Positions 57,601-64,000 of a stretch of DNA of 64,000 nt are shown piece after piece; position 1 is the first letter of the stretch; the number at the start of each line of letters is the position of its first letter. The DNA comes from Acidobacteriota bacterium. Its GTDB lineage: Bacteria; Acidobacteriota; Vicinamibacteria; Vicinamibacterales; UBA2999. Both the position numbers and the translations under genes were made by a program. A model generated the notes under the pieces. It was not told where the DNA came from, ran no database searches, and worked only from the letters and a program-made list of their open reading frames with translations. The DNA lies in NCBI GenBank assembly GCA_021730945.1, contig JAKFYH010000054.1, forward strand, positions 20,693 through 84,692, in the 5' to 3' direction.

Positions 57601-57681
57601 CTGCGCCTGAACCGGCGCCTTCGACAGACCGCACCCCAGTGCGATCACCAGCAAGCCGAGGCCAATTCGTGGGTTCGTCAT
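54655..57681 (-). CDS. TolB-like beta-propeller fused to gamma-glutamyltransferase
   Basis: This 1008-residue exported protein combines a signal peptide, a WD40/PD40 propeller (about residues 30-345; repeated EPAWSPDGSRLAY-type blades), a short linker and a complete gamma-glutamyltransferase domain (about 440-1008). The autoprocessing nucleophile is Thr803 in GTTSFAV, followed by the DAEGNMIAVTQTL strand. Gamma-glutamyltransferases cleave glutathione and related peptides in the periplasm. The stop lies 13 bp before bcp, and its ATG overlaps the transketolase stop. I do not know this domain pairing as a standard architecture. Confidence 0.88.
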   Translation of the reverse strand: MTNPRIGLGLLVIALGCGLSKAPVQAQAPAGVQEPAWAPDGRRIAVSYLDRIWTMTPEGRQGKAVTVADGMAIEREPAWSPDGSRLAYAADRGDGFDVLVVAVKNGVAVGAPIAATTMAGDERWPSWTADGRLVFAHRDAPRSGREGDPSLQWDLFIARQVDGSATWQAPQALTETADSETYPRVSPDGAKVAFISERDAEDDLDLWWMPVPPLAVAKPTPLGARPARPVTASVPSVGTDGQPLRATRIVRVRGHEAYPSWAPDNTRLAFYAVREGIGSVWVTAVEPARPEGTEEPLPRAKPAAQPQLVSRKGGAPAWSPDGKTLLVSGLPDPQPVYNGNPLRSAVEAPPLFALNAAFQLWRVAAPLPVHEEGGAIAADLAPSSTIFSAMFDRVWNTLRTLYYSAPPAAEQWTARRDEFRPRASAARSEADLESVIDEMVAAQPLIKPVITANGAVVVSGHPLASEAGRLAFEKGGNVVDAMIAVSFALGVVEPEASGVGGDGSAVLYLKGMKKPTVIEYKDMTPIHATPDNPRLMQDGRIVADGPAAANIPGVVAGLDYAFRTYGSGKVKWEDLVAPAIALADEGFILDEGLPSSIAEGRRFLEKWPEAAKIYLPGGKVPRPGDRFFNKDYANTLRAIQKGGADAFYRGEIAKKIAADMEENGGILTFADLAQYRAIERVPVMGRYRGHTLYAGGPPVSTGIQLFESLHVLENYQPAPGARASLDPDYLHYLVESWKVRDPLRRVADPERWPVEFEEHLTAEHAKKLFEKIDARKASRYERQLPDEAPAAPTAPTPRISTGTTSFAVADAEGNMIAVTQTLSTWGGTFYVSKGLGFLYNNHLRSNRLTPGAYGSLVPLMRSSTASVPTLVFEQKANGEEVPRLAVGCAGNAWIPVSVYNIITGVIDGKLGAQAAIEAPRFLPGRDPADPLENGERIEIEDRFPRALLNNLIDRGHRFQRIGRKGEVRYGYAAAITIDVANKRVEGGAEPRRSHAAVPFERRATPTAQ

Positions 57682-59951
57682 GGTGTTTCCAACAGCACCT
57701 GGGCCAGGCGCTCCTCGGTCATGCCGAAGTGTTCCCAGACTTCGAGGTGCGCTTCCGAAGGTGCGATCTGCGGATCGACGATGCCGAAGTGATCGAGCTT
57801 GAGGCCGGCCGAGGCAAGACGGCCGGTCACCAGCGCCGCAAAGCCACGCAGTCCGGCCGTCGCCGTGCCGATGAGGCCGTCTTCGATGGTCACGACGTGG
57901 TCGTACTTCCCGGCGAGGTCATCAAAGAACGAGTCGGCCACCGGGAAGCCGTTAATGACGTAGACGTCGGTCGGCACGCCACTGGCGGTGGCCCGGTCGG
58001 CGGCCGCGACCGCCAGATACGCCGGAGCGCCGAGCGCCAGAACCACGGACTTGGCGGCCGCCTCCGTGCGCAACGCCGTCACCGGCTCCCACGTATCGTC
58101 GGCCGACCAGATCGGCTCCGCGGTCCCCTTCCGGGTCAACACCGGCAGGACGTCTCGCGGAATGGCGACGATGTGCCCGCCCATGCCGGCGGCGGCGTCC
58201 TTCACGGCGAGAAACGCCGAGCGGGCGTCGCACGGCGCATAGAACCGGCGCAGGTACGGCAGGTAGCCGAGTGACAGGTTCACCCAGTCGAGGCTCCAGC
58301 CGGAAAAATGATCGCGCCCCGTGCACGCGCCGACGTGCGACAGGTGCAGCAGTACGTTGAGGCCCTCGTTGGCGCCGTCGAGATTGCGCTGGTAGCGCCA
58401 GAACTCGAAGCCTTCCCGGGCGATGCCTTCCATGAAGGCGGCGAACGTCGCAAAAACATTCAGTTGCGGTTTCGTGCTGGAGAACGACAGGCCGTTGGTC
58501 AAGAGCGTCGCCGCCTGCTCCTGGATGCTCATTTCGATCGAGTGGCCGGCCGGCAGCAAGTCGGCGGCCTTGCCCAGCTTGGTGGAGGGATTCAGGTCAC
58601 ACGACACGAAGAAACAGCTCTGCGGGTACTTCCGGGCCACGGCCACGTAGGCGGCTTCCGAACCGGCTCGGGCCGAAACCCACTTGTCCGGACCGGGCAG
58701 GGTGATGCCCGACAGATCGGCGGCGGCAAGCGGCAGGTTGGTCGCACCGCGCGGCGGCCGCGCTGATGACACCACCGCGCGGGTAGGACGCGCGCGCAAC
58801 TGCTGCAGTGCCTCCTGCTCGGACGGCGACAACGCCAGCATGGGATTGCCCAGTACGTTGGCAGCGTCGCGGCCCTTCATGCCGCCGTCGTGATGCGCCT
58901 CGCCACCGGGAAGGCCGTTGACGTAGAACACGCACTGCGTCATCGCCTCGGCGTCGCGGTAACTCATCAGCGAGCCGGGGATCCAGATCGGCGTGCCAGT
59001 CGCGACTTGATGGCGCTGCGCGAACCGGGTCACGTCACTGGCGATCCCGTACATCTCGCCGAAGCGTTCGACGGTGCTGCCCTCGCCGGCGCCGAAGCCA
59101 ACCGGATAGATGAGCGAGGGCCGGCCGTCCTGCGCCAGGCGGTAGGCCTCGCGGTAGGCCTCGAACAGCCGGGCGCGATCGTGCAGCGACGCAATCTCGA
59201 GCACGGTCACGCCCAGGCTCGTGACGATCGGCCGCGGATCTTTGTTCATGATCCGCTCGGTGGTGCCCGACAACTGAATGCCGTTCTTGTGCATCACGAA
59301 CGTGATCGGCGCGCCGTGCAGGCTTGCGCCGATGAAGCCGTTCAGCGCCTGCCCCGAAATCCAGCCGGCGTCGCCACAGTGGCACACCACAAACGCGTCC
59401 GCGCCGTGGTGCGCCTTGAGGCCCAGCGCCAGGCCGGCGCCGACCGGCATCGTCACGCCCAGGCGCCCCGAGCCAATCGGCGTACCGCCGGGCACCAGCG
59501 AAACGTGGCCGGCAATGTCCAGGCTGCGCCGGAACGACTCAACGACCCGTTCCTTCGGCAAGTATCCCAACGCCGCCAGCGCGGCGTAGTAGCCGATGCT
59601 GGTGTGACCGTGCTCGATGGCGTATTGCTTGGCGCCGTGGTCCACCACCGACAGGGTCATCAGCAGCGGCCCGATCAGTTCGAGGCCGCCGCCGAGGTGG
59701 TCGATGTCGTTGACGCGGCCGAGCGAGACGAGCGACTCAATCGCAATGGTCGCCGCGGTCTTTTCGAGCGCGGCGAGCGTGGTATCGGCGCCGGCCGCCA
59801 CGCCCTCGCGGGTCAGATCCACCGCGAACGGCAGGACGTCTGAGCGCACCTCGCGACGAAGGGTCGGCGTGCCGGCCAACAGGGCCGCGTTGCGAGCATC
59901 CTGCTCGCGGGTCAGCCGGGCCAGGGGATTTGGATGATTCGAAGATGTCAT
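57678..59951 (-). CDS. transketolase-family thiamine-diphosphate enzyme
   Basis: The 757-residue protein has a transketolase-like N-terminal ThDP domain (HGHTSIGYYAALAALG, GGTPIGSGRLGVTMPVGAGLALG, CGDAGWISGQALNG), a pyrimidine-binding middle domain (SIQEQAATLLTNGLS) and a C-terminal domain (VVTIEDGLIGTATAGL). It is clearly related to transketolase but diverged in the HGH/GDG signature regions, so its sugar substrate is uncertain. ATG at 59951. It overlaps the propeller/GGT gene by 4 bp. Confidence 0.85.
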   Translation of the reverse strand: MTSSNHPNPLARLTREQDARNAALLAGTPTLRREVRSDVLPFAVDLTREGVAAGADTTLAALEKTAATIAIESLVSLGRVNDIDHLGGGLELIGPLLMTLSVVDHGAKQYAIEHGHTSIGYYAALAALGYLPKERVVESFRRSLDIAGHVSLVPGGTPIGSGRLGVTMPVGAGLALGLKAHHGADAFVVCHCGDAGWISGQALNGFIGASLHGAPITFVMHKNGIQLSGTTERIMNKDPRPIVTSLGVTVLEIASLHDRARLFEAYREAYRLAQDGRPSLIYPVGFGAGEGSTVERFGEMYGIASDVTRFAQRHQVATGTPIWIPGSLMSYRDAEAMTQCVFYVNGLPGGEAHHDGGMKGRDAANVLGNPMLALSPSEQEALQQLRARPTRAVVSSARPPRGATNLPLAAADLSGITLPGPDKWVSARAGSEAAYVAVARKYPQSCFFVSCDLNPSTKLGKAADLLPAGHSIEMSIQEQAATLLTNGLSFSSTKPQLNVFATFAAFMEGIAREGFEFWRYQRNLDGANEGLNVLLHLSHVGACTGRDHFSGWSLDWVNLSLGYLPYLRRFYAPCDARSAFLAVKDAAAGMGGHIVAIPRDVLPVLTRKGTAEPIWSADDTWEPVTALRTEAAAKSVVLALGAPAYLAVAAADRATASGVPTDVYVINGFPVADSFFDDLAGKYDHVVTIEDGLIGTATAGLRGFAALVTGRLASAGLKLDHFGIVDPQIAPSEAHLEVWEHFGMTEERLAQVLLETP

Positions 59952-59984
59952 GGGGAGCAGAAAGTTTATCAGTAAAATGGAGCG

Positions 59985-60473
59985 ATGGTCCTCCTGCGCT
60001 ACCTATACATCCTGGCCTTGGTGATCTGGCTGGGCGGCCTGGTGGTGGCAGGCGGTATCGCCGCCCCGTCGATCTTCCAGGTGCTGGAGGCCTGGAACCC
60101 GATCGAAGGCCGCATTCTGGCCGGCCGGGTCTTCGGTGAAGTGTTGCAGCGCCTCTACTGGCTTGGCTACGCCATGGCCGGGGTGATGTTCGTGTCGTTG
60201 ACCTTGCATCGGCTGGTCGGGGCGCGGCCGATCAAATACGGACTGCGCACGATCATCCTGGCCTTGATGGCCGCCTTCACCTTGACGGCGGACTACCACG
60301 TGGGACCGCGGATCGCGACGATCCAGACCAGCGTCTCCGGTCCGGTATCGGCCCTGGCAGCCGACCATCCGGCGCGGCTTGAGTTCAACCGGCTTCACGG
60401 CCTCGCCAACATCCTTCTGAGCCTCACGGTCGCCGGCGGTCTCGCGCTGACCTACTGGGAGACGCGGGAATAG
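59985..60473 (+). CDS. DUF4149-like membrane protein
   Basis: The 162-residue protein has four hydrophobic segments (about residues 5-25, 55-75, 85-103 and 135-155) and resembles DUF4149/TMEM205-like proteins (ILALVIWLGGLVVAGGIAAPSIF; FNRLHGLANILLS). Function is unknown. It diverges from the transketolase gene and precedes a run of metabolic genes. Confidence 0.72.
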   Translation: MVLLRYLYILALVIWLGGLVVAGGIAAPSIFQVLEAWNPIEGRILAGRVFGEVLQRLYWLGYAMAGVMFVSLTLHRLVGARPIKYGLRTIILALMAAFTLTADYHVGPRIATIQTSVSGPVSALAADHPARLEFNRLHGLANILLSLTVAGGLALTYWETRE

Positions 60474-60504
60474 AAGTTGGAAGTTGGCAGTGGAGAGTTG
60501 GCAG

Positions 60505-60556
60505 TTTCAGTTTTGAGTTTCAGTTTTGAGTTTCAGTTTTTAGTTTCAGTTTTCGG
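60505..60556. repeat. four 13-bp AT-rich tandem repeats
   Basis: Units TTTCAGTTTTGAG, the same again, TTTCAGTTTTTAG and TTTCAGTTTTCGG lie end to end in the 100-bp gap before the isocitrate dehydrogenase gene. The stretch before it (60476-60500) repeats GTTGG/GAGAGTTGGCAG words. The T-rich tract stands out in this high-GC sequence. Confidence 0.75.
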
Positions 60557-60573
60557 TTTTCGTTGGGAGATTC

Positions 60574-61596
60574 ATGGTGAGTAGGCAGGGCGCGTTGACG
60601 ATTACGCTTATTCCCGGTGACGGCATCGGGCCCGAAGTCACGCGGGCGGTGGTCAGGGTGCTGGCGGCGGCTGGATTCAGCCCCGAGTGGGAGACGTTCT
60701 CGGCCGGCGCCGAGGCGGTGGCCGAGCATGGCACGACGCTGCCGCCGGCGCTGCTCGAATCGATCACGCGCAACAAGATCGCGCTGAAGGGGCCCATCTC
60801 GACGCCGGTCGGCAAGGGCTTTACCTCGGTGAACGTGGGCCTGCGAAAGGCGCTCGACCTCTACGCCAACCTGCGGCCGGTGTGGAACCTGCCGTCGGTG
60901 CCCTCCCGCTTCCAGAACGTTGACCTGGTGATCGTCCGCGAGAATACCGAGGACCTCTACGCCGGCCTCGAACACACGGTGGTGCCCGGCGTAGTCGAAA
61001 GCCTGAAGATCATCACCGAAGTGGCCTCGACGCGGATTGCCGAATTCGCCTTTGACCAGGCCCGCCGCCGCGGTCGCAAGCGGGTGACGGCGATTCACAA
61101 GGCCAACATCATGAAGCTCAGCGACGGGCTGTTCCTCGACTGCGCCCGCAAGGTCGCGGCGAGGTATCCGGAGATCGAGTTCGACGATCGCATCGTCGAT
61201 GCGGCGTGCATGCACCTGGTGATGCATCCCGAGCGGCTCGACGTGCTGCTGCTGCCCAACCTGTACGGCGACATCGTGTCGGACCTGTGCGCCGGGCTGG
61301 TCGGAGGGCTGGGGGTGGTGCCGGCGGCCAATCTGGGTTTCAACGGCGTCGGCGTGTTCGAGGCCGTCCATGGCAGCGCGCCCGACATTGCCGGCCAGGA
61401 CATCGCCAACCCCACGGCCCTGCTTCTGTCGGCGGTGCTGATGTTGCAGCACCTGCAACTGGACGCCAAGGCCGACGCGATCATGCACGCGCTGAAGAAG
61501 GTGCTGGCCAGTGGCCACGTCACCCCCGATCTGGGCGGCAAGGCCACCACCACCTCCTTTGCCGAGGCAATCTGCCACGAGTTATCATCCAAGTGA
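60574..61596 (+). CDS. NAD-dependent isocitrate dehydrogenase
   Basis: The 340-residue protein belongs to the isocitrate/isopropylmalate dehydrogenase family: IPGDGIGPEVT at the start, STPVGKGFTSVNVGLRKALD with the isocitrate-type substrate loop, YANLRPVW, RENTEDLYAG, and the Mg-site segment LLLPNLYGDIVSDLCAGL. The substrate loop and NENTEGlike RENTEDLYAG favour NAD-isocitrate dehydrogenase over LeuB. It feeds the citric-acid cycle. Confidence 0.9.
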   Translation: MVSRQGALTITLIPGDGIGPEVTRAVVRVLAAAGFSPEWETFSAGAEAVAEHGTTLPPALLESITRNKIALKGPISTPVGKGFTSVNVGLRKALDLYANLRPVWNLPSVPSRFQNVDLVIVRENTEDLYAGLEHTVVPGVVESLKIITEVASTRIAEFAFDQARRRGRKRVTAIHKANIMKLSDGLFLDCARKVAARYPEIEFDDRIVDAACMHLVMHPERLDVLLLPNLYGDIVSDLCAGLVGGLGVVPAANLGFNGVGVFEAVHGSAPDIAGQDIANPTALLLSAVLMLQHLQLDAKADAIMHALKKVLASGHVTPDLGGKATTTSFAEAICHELSSK

Positions 61597-61671
61597 TGGC
61601 CAGCCTGTCTACCCCGCGGCCGCTCTCCTGCCGCGGCCACGCCGTTGGCGCCGTCCACCCATCCCTGAACC

Positions 61672-62796
61672 GTGGCCACTGACACCATCGCCCAGGCGGT
61701 CCTCGCGCGCGAAGACGTTGCGCGGTTCCTCGAAGGCAGCCATGGCCTGTCCAGTGACGACGCGCGCACGCGGGTCATGGGCTACCTGGACGAACTGCAA
61801 ACCACCCAGCGCTACGAGCTGTACCGCGCGCTGGAGTATCCGCTCTATCCCATCCTGCGCAAGATCGAGCGCTTCATCGAGCACCAGCAGCTCGCCGTCG
61901 ATGCCGCGGCCCAGGGCCGCGTCGCCTACGTCTCGAACCACCGCAGCCACATCGACTACCTGGTCGAACCGCTGGCGCTGGACGATGCCGGCATTCGGCC
62001 GCCGATCATCGCCGCCGGCATCAACCTGTTCGGCGGGCCGCTCGGGCTGATTCACAAGCACGTCACCGGTGCGCTGCCAATCCGCCGCAACATGAAGGAC
62101 CCGGCCTACCTGATTACGCTCAAGGCCTACGTCAGCGAACTGCTGCACAAGCACGACCTGTTCTTCTATCCCGAGGGCGGGCGCAGCTACAGCGGTGAAC
62201 TCAAGACCATGAAGACCGGGCTGTTCAGCGCCTGCATCGATGCCGGCGTGCCGGGCATGCAACTGGTGCCGGTGGCGGTGTCGTACGATCTCGTGCTCGA
62301 AGACCACGTGATTGCGAAGCAGGGCGTGAAGCGGCGGCAGAAGGCCTTCAGCCGCGAGGTCGCCGAACTGGTCCGTTATGCCGTGGGCTATCGCAGCCGC
62401 TCGTTTGTGACCTTTGGCCGTCCCGTGTCGATCGACGGCATCGACGGCGAGTCACGCAAGGCGGTGATGGATGTCACCCGCCACGTGCGCGGCGAAATCG
62501 GCCGGCTCTACAAGGTGCTGCCGACCGCGGTGCTGGCGGCGGCGATGACCGGGTCGATGTCGCGAGCTGAGTTGACCGATCGCATCTCGACCGTCCTCGA
62601 CACGCTACGGGCCGCCGACGCCAACCTGGGCGTGCAGTCGGCGGATGAGGTGCTGGCGCTGGCCTCCGAGCCGATGGCCACCCGGAACATCATCGTGATC
62701 GAACGCGGCCGCTACCGGGTCCGCGAACGAAACGTCCTTCGCTACTACGCGCGTTCGATTGCGCACCTGCTGGCGCCGCCGGGCGCTACGCACTGA
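61672..62796 (+). CDS. glycerol-3-phosphate/1-acylglycerol-phosphate acyltransferase (PlsB/PlsC type)
   Basis: The 374-residue protein has the acyltransferase block I NHRSHIDYL (H-x4-D), block II-like GPLGLIHK, block III FFYPEGGRSYSG and block IV VPVAVSYD. This order with the longer helical tail is more like PlsB-type than short PlsC enzymes. It takes part in phospholipid synthesis at the inner membrane. The GTG start at 61672 follows 75 bp after the isocitrate dehydrogenase gene. Confidence 0.85.
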   Translation: MATDTIAQAVLAREDVARFLEGSHGLSSDDARTRVMGYLDELQTTQRYELYRALEYPLYPILRKIERFIEHQQLAVDAAAQGRVAYVSNHRSHIDYLVEPLALDDAGIRPPIIAAGINLFGGPLGLIHKHVTGALPIRRNMKDPAYLITLKAYVSELLHKHDLFFYPEGGRSYSGELKTMKTGLFSACIDAGVPGMQLVPVAVSYDLVLEDHVIAKQGVKRRQKAFSREVAELVRYAVGYRSRSFVTFGRPVSIDGIDGESRKAVMDVTRHVRGEIGRLYKVLPTAVLAAAMTGSMSRAELTDRISTVLDTLRAADANLGVQSADEVLALASEPMATRNIIVIERGRYRVRERNVLRYYARSIAHLLAPPGATH

Positions 62797-62811
62797 GGTT
62801 TTTCATCAGCA

Positions 62812-63747
62812 ATGCTCGACGTCACATCCAAGGCCCTGTTTCACGGCCTCGCCCAGGTTTCGACCCTGCAGCGGTTTGCCTCGAAGTACGGCATGCGCCC
62901 AGGCGGCTTCGCCCGCCGTTTCATCGCCGGTGAGACCATCGACGAGGCGATTGCCGCGGTCAGCCACTTGCCCGGCAAGGGTCTGCACCTGACGCTCGAC
63001 TATCTCGGCGAGAGCGTGGCCAGCGGCGACGCGGCGGCCGCGGCCGCCACCGAGTACGTCGGCATCATCGACCGCATCGTCGCCTCTGGCATCGAGCGCA
63101 ACGTCTCGCTCAAGCTGACGCAGCTGGGGCTCGACGTCGACCGCGCGACCGCGGTCGACAACATGCGGCGGATCCTCGAACCGGCCGATGCCCACGGCTT
63201 CTTCGTGCGAATCGACATGGAGAACTCGCCCTACACCGATGCCACGATTGGCATCCTGGAAACGCTGCGCCAGCAGGGGCATACCTCGATCGGCACCGTG
63301 ATCCAGACCTGCCTGAAGCGTTCGGAGGGCGACATCCGGCGCCTGAATGCGCTCGGCGTCCGGGTGCGCCTGGTGAAGGGCGCCTACAAGGAGCCGCGCA
63401 CCGTCGCCTATCAACAGAAGAGCGAAGTCGATGCCGCCTTCATCGAACTGATGCGGCTGCTCATGGACGAAGGCACCTATCCGGCGATCGCCACCCACGA
63501 TCCGGTGATGATCGACGCGGCCAAGGCCTATGCGAAAAGCAAGGGCTACGCCAACGATCGGTTCGAGTTCCAGATGCTCTACGGGATTCGCCGCGACCTG
63601 CAAAACGCACTGGTGGCCGAAGGCTATCGGGTGCGCGTCTACGTGCCGTTCGGCAAGCAGTGGTACCCCTATTTCATGCGCCGGCTGGGCGAGCGCCCGG
63701 CCAACGTGGCATTTGTCCTGAGAGGCCTGCTGAGCGACCGCGGCTGA
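62812..63747 (+). CDS. proline dehydrogenase
   Basis: The 311-residue flavoprotein is a stand-alone proline dehydrogenase: TLDYLGESV, SLKLTQLGLDVD, FFVRIDMENSPYT, RLVKGAYKEP (substrate-binding), FEFQMLYGIR and the C-terminal RVYVPFGKQWYPYFMRRLGERPAN. It oxidises proline to pyrroline-5-carboxylate using FAD. The gene follows the acyltransferase gene by 15 bp; no P5C dehydrogenase is seen in the window. Confidence 0.93.
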   Translation: MLDVTSKALFHGLAQVSTLQRFASKYGMRPGGFARRFIAGETIDEAIAAVSHLPGKGLHLTLDYLGESVASGDAAAAAATEYVGIIDRIVASGIERNVSLKLTQLGLDVDRATAVDNMRRILEPADAHGFFVRIDMENSPYTDATIGILETLRQQGHTSIGTVIQTCLKRSEGDIRRLNALGVRVRLVKGAYKEPRTVAYQQKSEVDAAFIELMRLLMDEGTYPAIATHDPVMIDAAKAYAKSKGYANDRFEFQMLYGIRRDLQNALVAEGYRVRVYVPFGKQWYPYFMRRLGERPANVAFVLRGLLSDRG

Positions 63748-63770
63748 CCACGGCCATTAGAGGTTCGGAG

Positions 63771-63792
63771 GGCGATGGCTTCAGCCGTCGCC
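63771..63792. terminator. hairpin between convergent proline dehydrogenase and M20 peptidase genes
   Basis: GGCGATGGCT and AGCCGTCGCC pair with one G-T mismatch in the 54-bp gap between convergent genes. There is no T-run, so it is a weak terminator candidate. Confidence 0.5.
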
Positions 63793-63801
63793 GGACTCAG
63801 G

Positions 63802-64000
63802 CTAGCGGCACCAGTCGCGAGCGAGCGCGACGAGGGCATCGCGACAGGTCAGGACCGACTGCACGTCGACCCACTCTTCAATGCTGTGCAGGCCGGCGCC
63901 TCTTGGTCCGTACAGGATCGCCGGAATGCCGGCGCCACTCAAGATGGCGGCATCGGTCCAGAAGCTCATGCCTATTGGGGCGGGTGGGGCTGGTAGGGCG
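63802..64000 (-). CDS. M20-family peptidase/deacylase, C-terminal fragment (continues outside the window)
   Basis: The minus-strand frame is open from 64000 to the TAG at 63802 and reads ...GMSFWTDAAILSGAGIPAILYGP, then GLHSIEEWVDVQSVL. The FWTDA strand and the GLHSIEEWV metal-site end are typical of the last part of ArgE/DapE-type M20 peptidases. Only the last 66 codons are present, so the specific substrate cannot be named. Confidence 0.8.
   Translation of the reverse strand, partial: ALPAPPAPIGMSFWTDAAILSGAGIPAILYGPRGAGLHSIEEWVDVQSVLTCRDALVALARDWCR

Overview
The window is a dense (about 90% coding), high-GC chromosomal segment of a Gram-negative bacterium. lpxC (lipid A), lipoproteins with lipoboxes, a GT51 transglycosylase and many secreted peptidases and amidohydrolases show a diderm envelope. 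The gene content (several secreted peptidases, N-acyl-D-amino acid deacylase, DUF4139, ECF sigma/anti-sigma pair, subtilase with Trp-Gly-Asp repeats) and the GC level suggest Acidobacteriota, probably a Vicinamibacteria-like lineage. That placement is inference; there is no rRNA, tRNA, phage, IS or CRISPR locus in the window.

Layout. 1-4.6 kb (minus): an ATGA-coupled moxR / mxaA-like / vWA / mxaK-like / vWA operon resembling methanol dehydrogenase maturation clusters but without a DUF58 gene. 4.6-9.5 kb: secreted M19 dipeptidase, divergent sigma/anti-sigma pair, a nested-hairpin element, DUF4139 protein. 9.5-16.8 kb (minus): STAS protein, class IV aminotransferase, D-aminoacylase, lpxC with terminator, uvrA. 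16.8-25.2 kb: NhaC antiporter, M28 peptidase, PIN-domain remnant, beta-propeller protein, HNH nuclease, NlpC/P60 lipoprotein, MtgA, M48 lipoprotein. 25.3-36.1 kb: oppABC-like peptide importer, diverging from an HTH gene, a subtilase ending in 13 tandem TIIWGD hexapeptides, a 9-codon gene for MSRLIIWGE, an HD-GYP membrane protein and a sigma-54 activator. 36.2-42.9 kb: GNAT, c-type cytochrome-like protein, DUF4287/DUF5655 protein, DapB-like dehydrogenase, M1 peptidase, membrane protein. 42.9-49.4 kb: two divergent paralogues joining an ATP/ADP-translocase-like membrane domain to HEAT repeats (one with two cyclic-nucleotide-binding-like domains). 49.4-54.1 kb: two-component system, Spy/CpxP-like protein, DUF6265 protein and a P1B-ATPase relative that has lost its actuator and phosphorylation domains. 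54.2-64 kb: BCP peroxiredoxin, TolB-propeller/gamma-glutamyltransferase fusion, transketolase, DUF4149, NAD-isocitrate dehydrogenase, glycerol-phosphate acyltransferase, proline dehydrogenase, and the end of an M20 peptidase.

The most unusual locus is 27.2-36.1 kb. A secreted protease carries 13 copies of a hexapeptide, a separate minigene with a good ribosome binding site encodes a nonapeptide ending in nearly the same motif, a peptide importer is divergent from the cluster, and c-di-GMP and sigma-54 regulators follow. Two palindromes built from the half-site ACCGT/ACGGT lie before the HTH gene and before the subtilase. A segment from about 30,970 to 34,270, covering the repeats, minigene, HD-GYP gene and the first third of the activator gene, has clearly lower GC than its flanks, with both edges inside genes, as if replaced by recombination. 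A peptide-signalling or peptide-secretion function is my inference, not something the sequence proves. The second unusual item is the in-frame, catalytically gutted P1B-ATPase at 52.8-54.1 kb.
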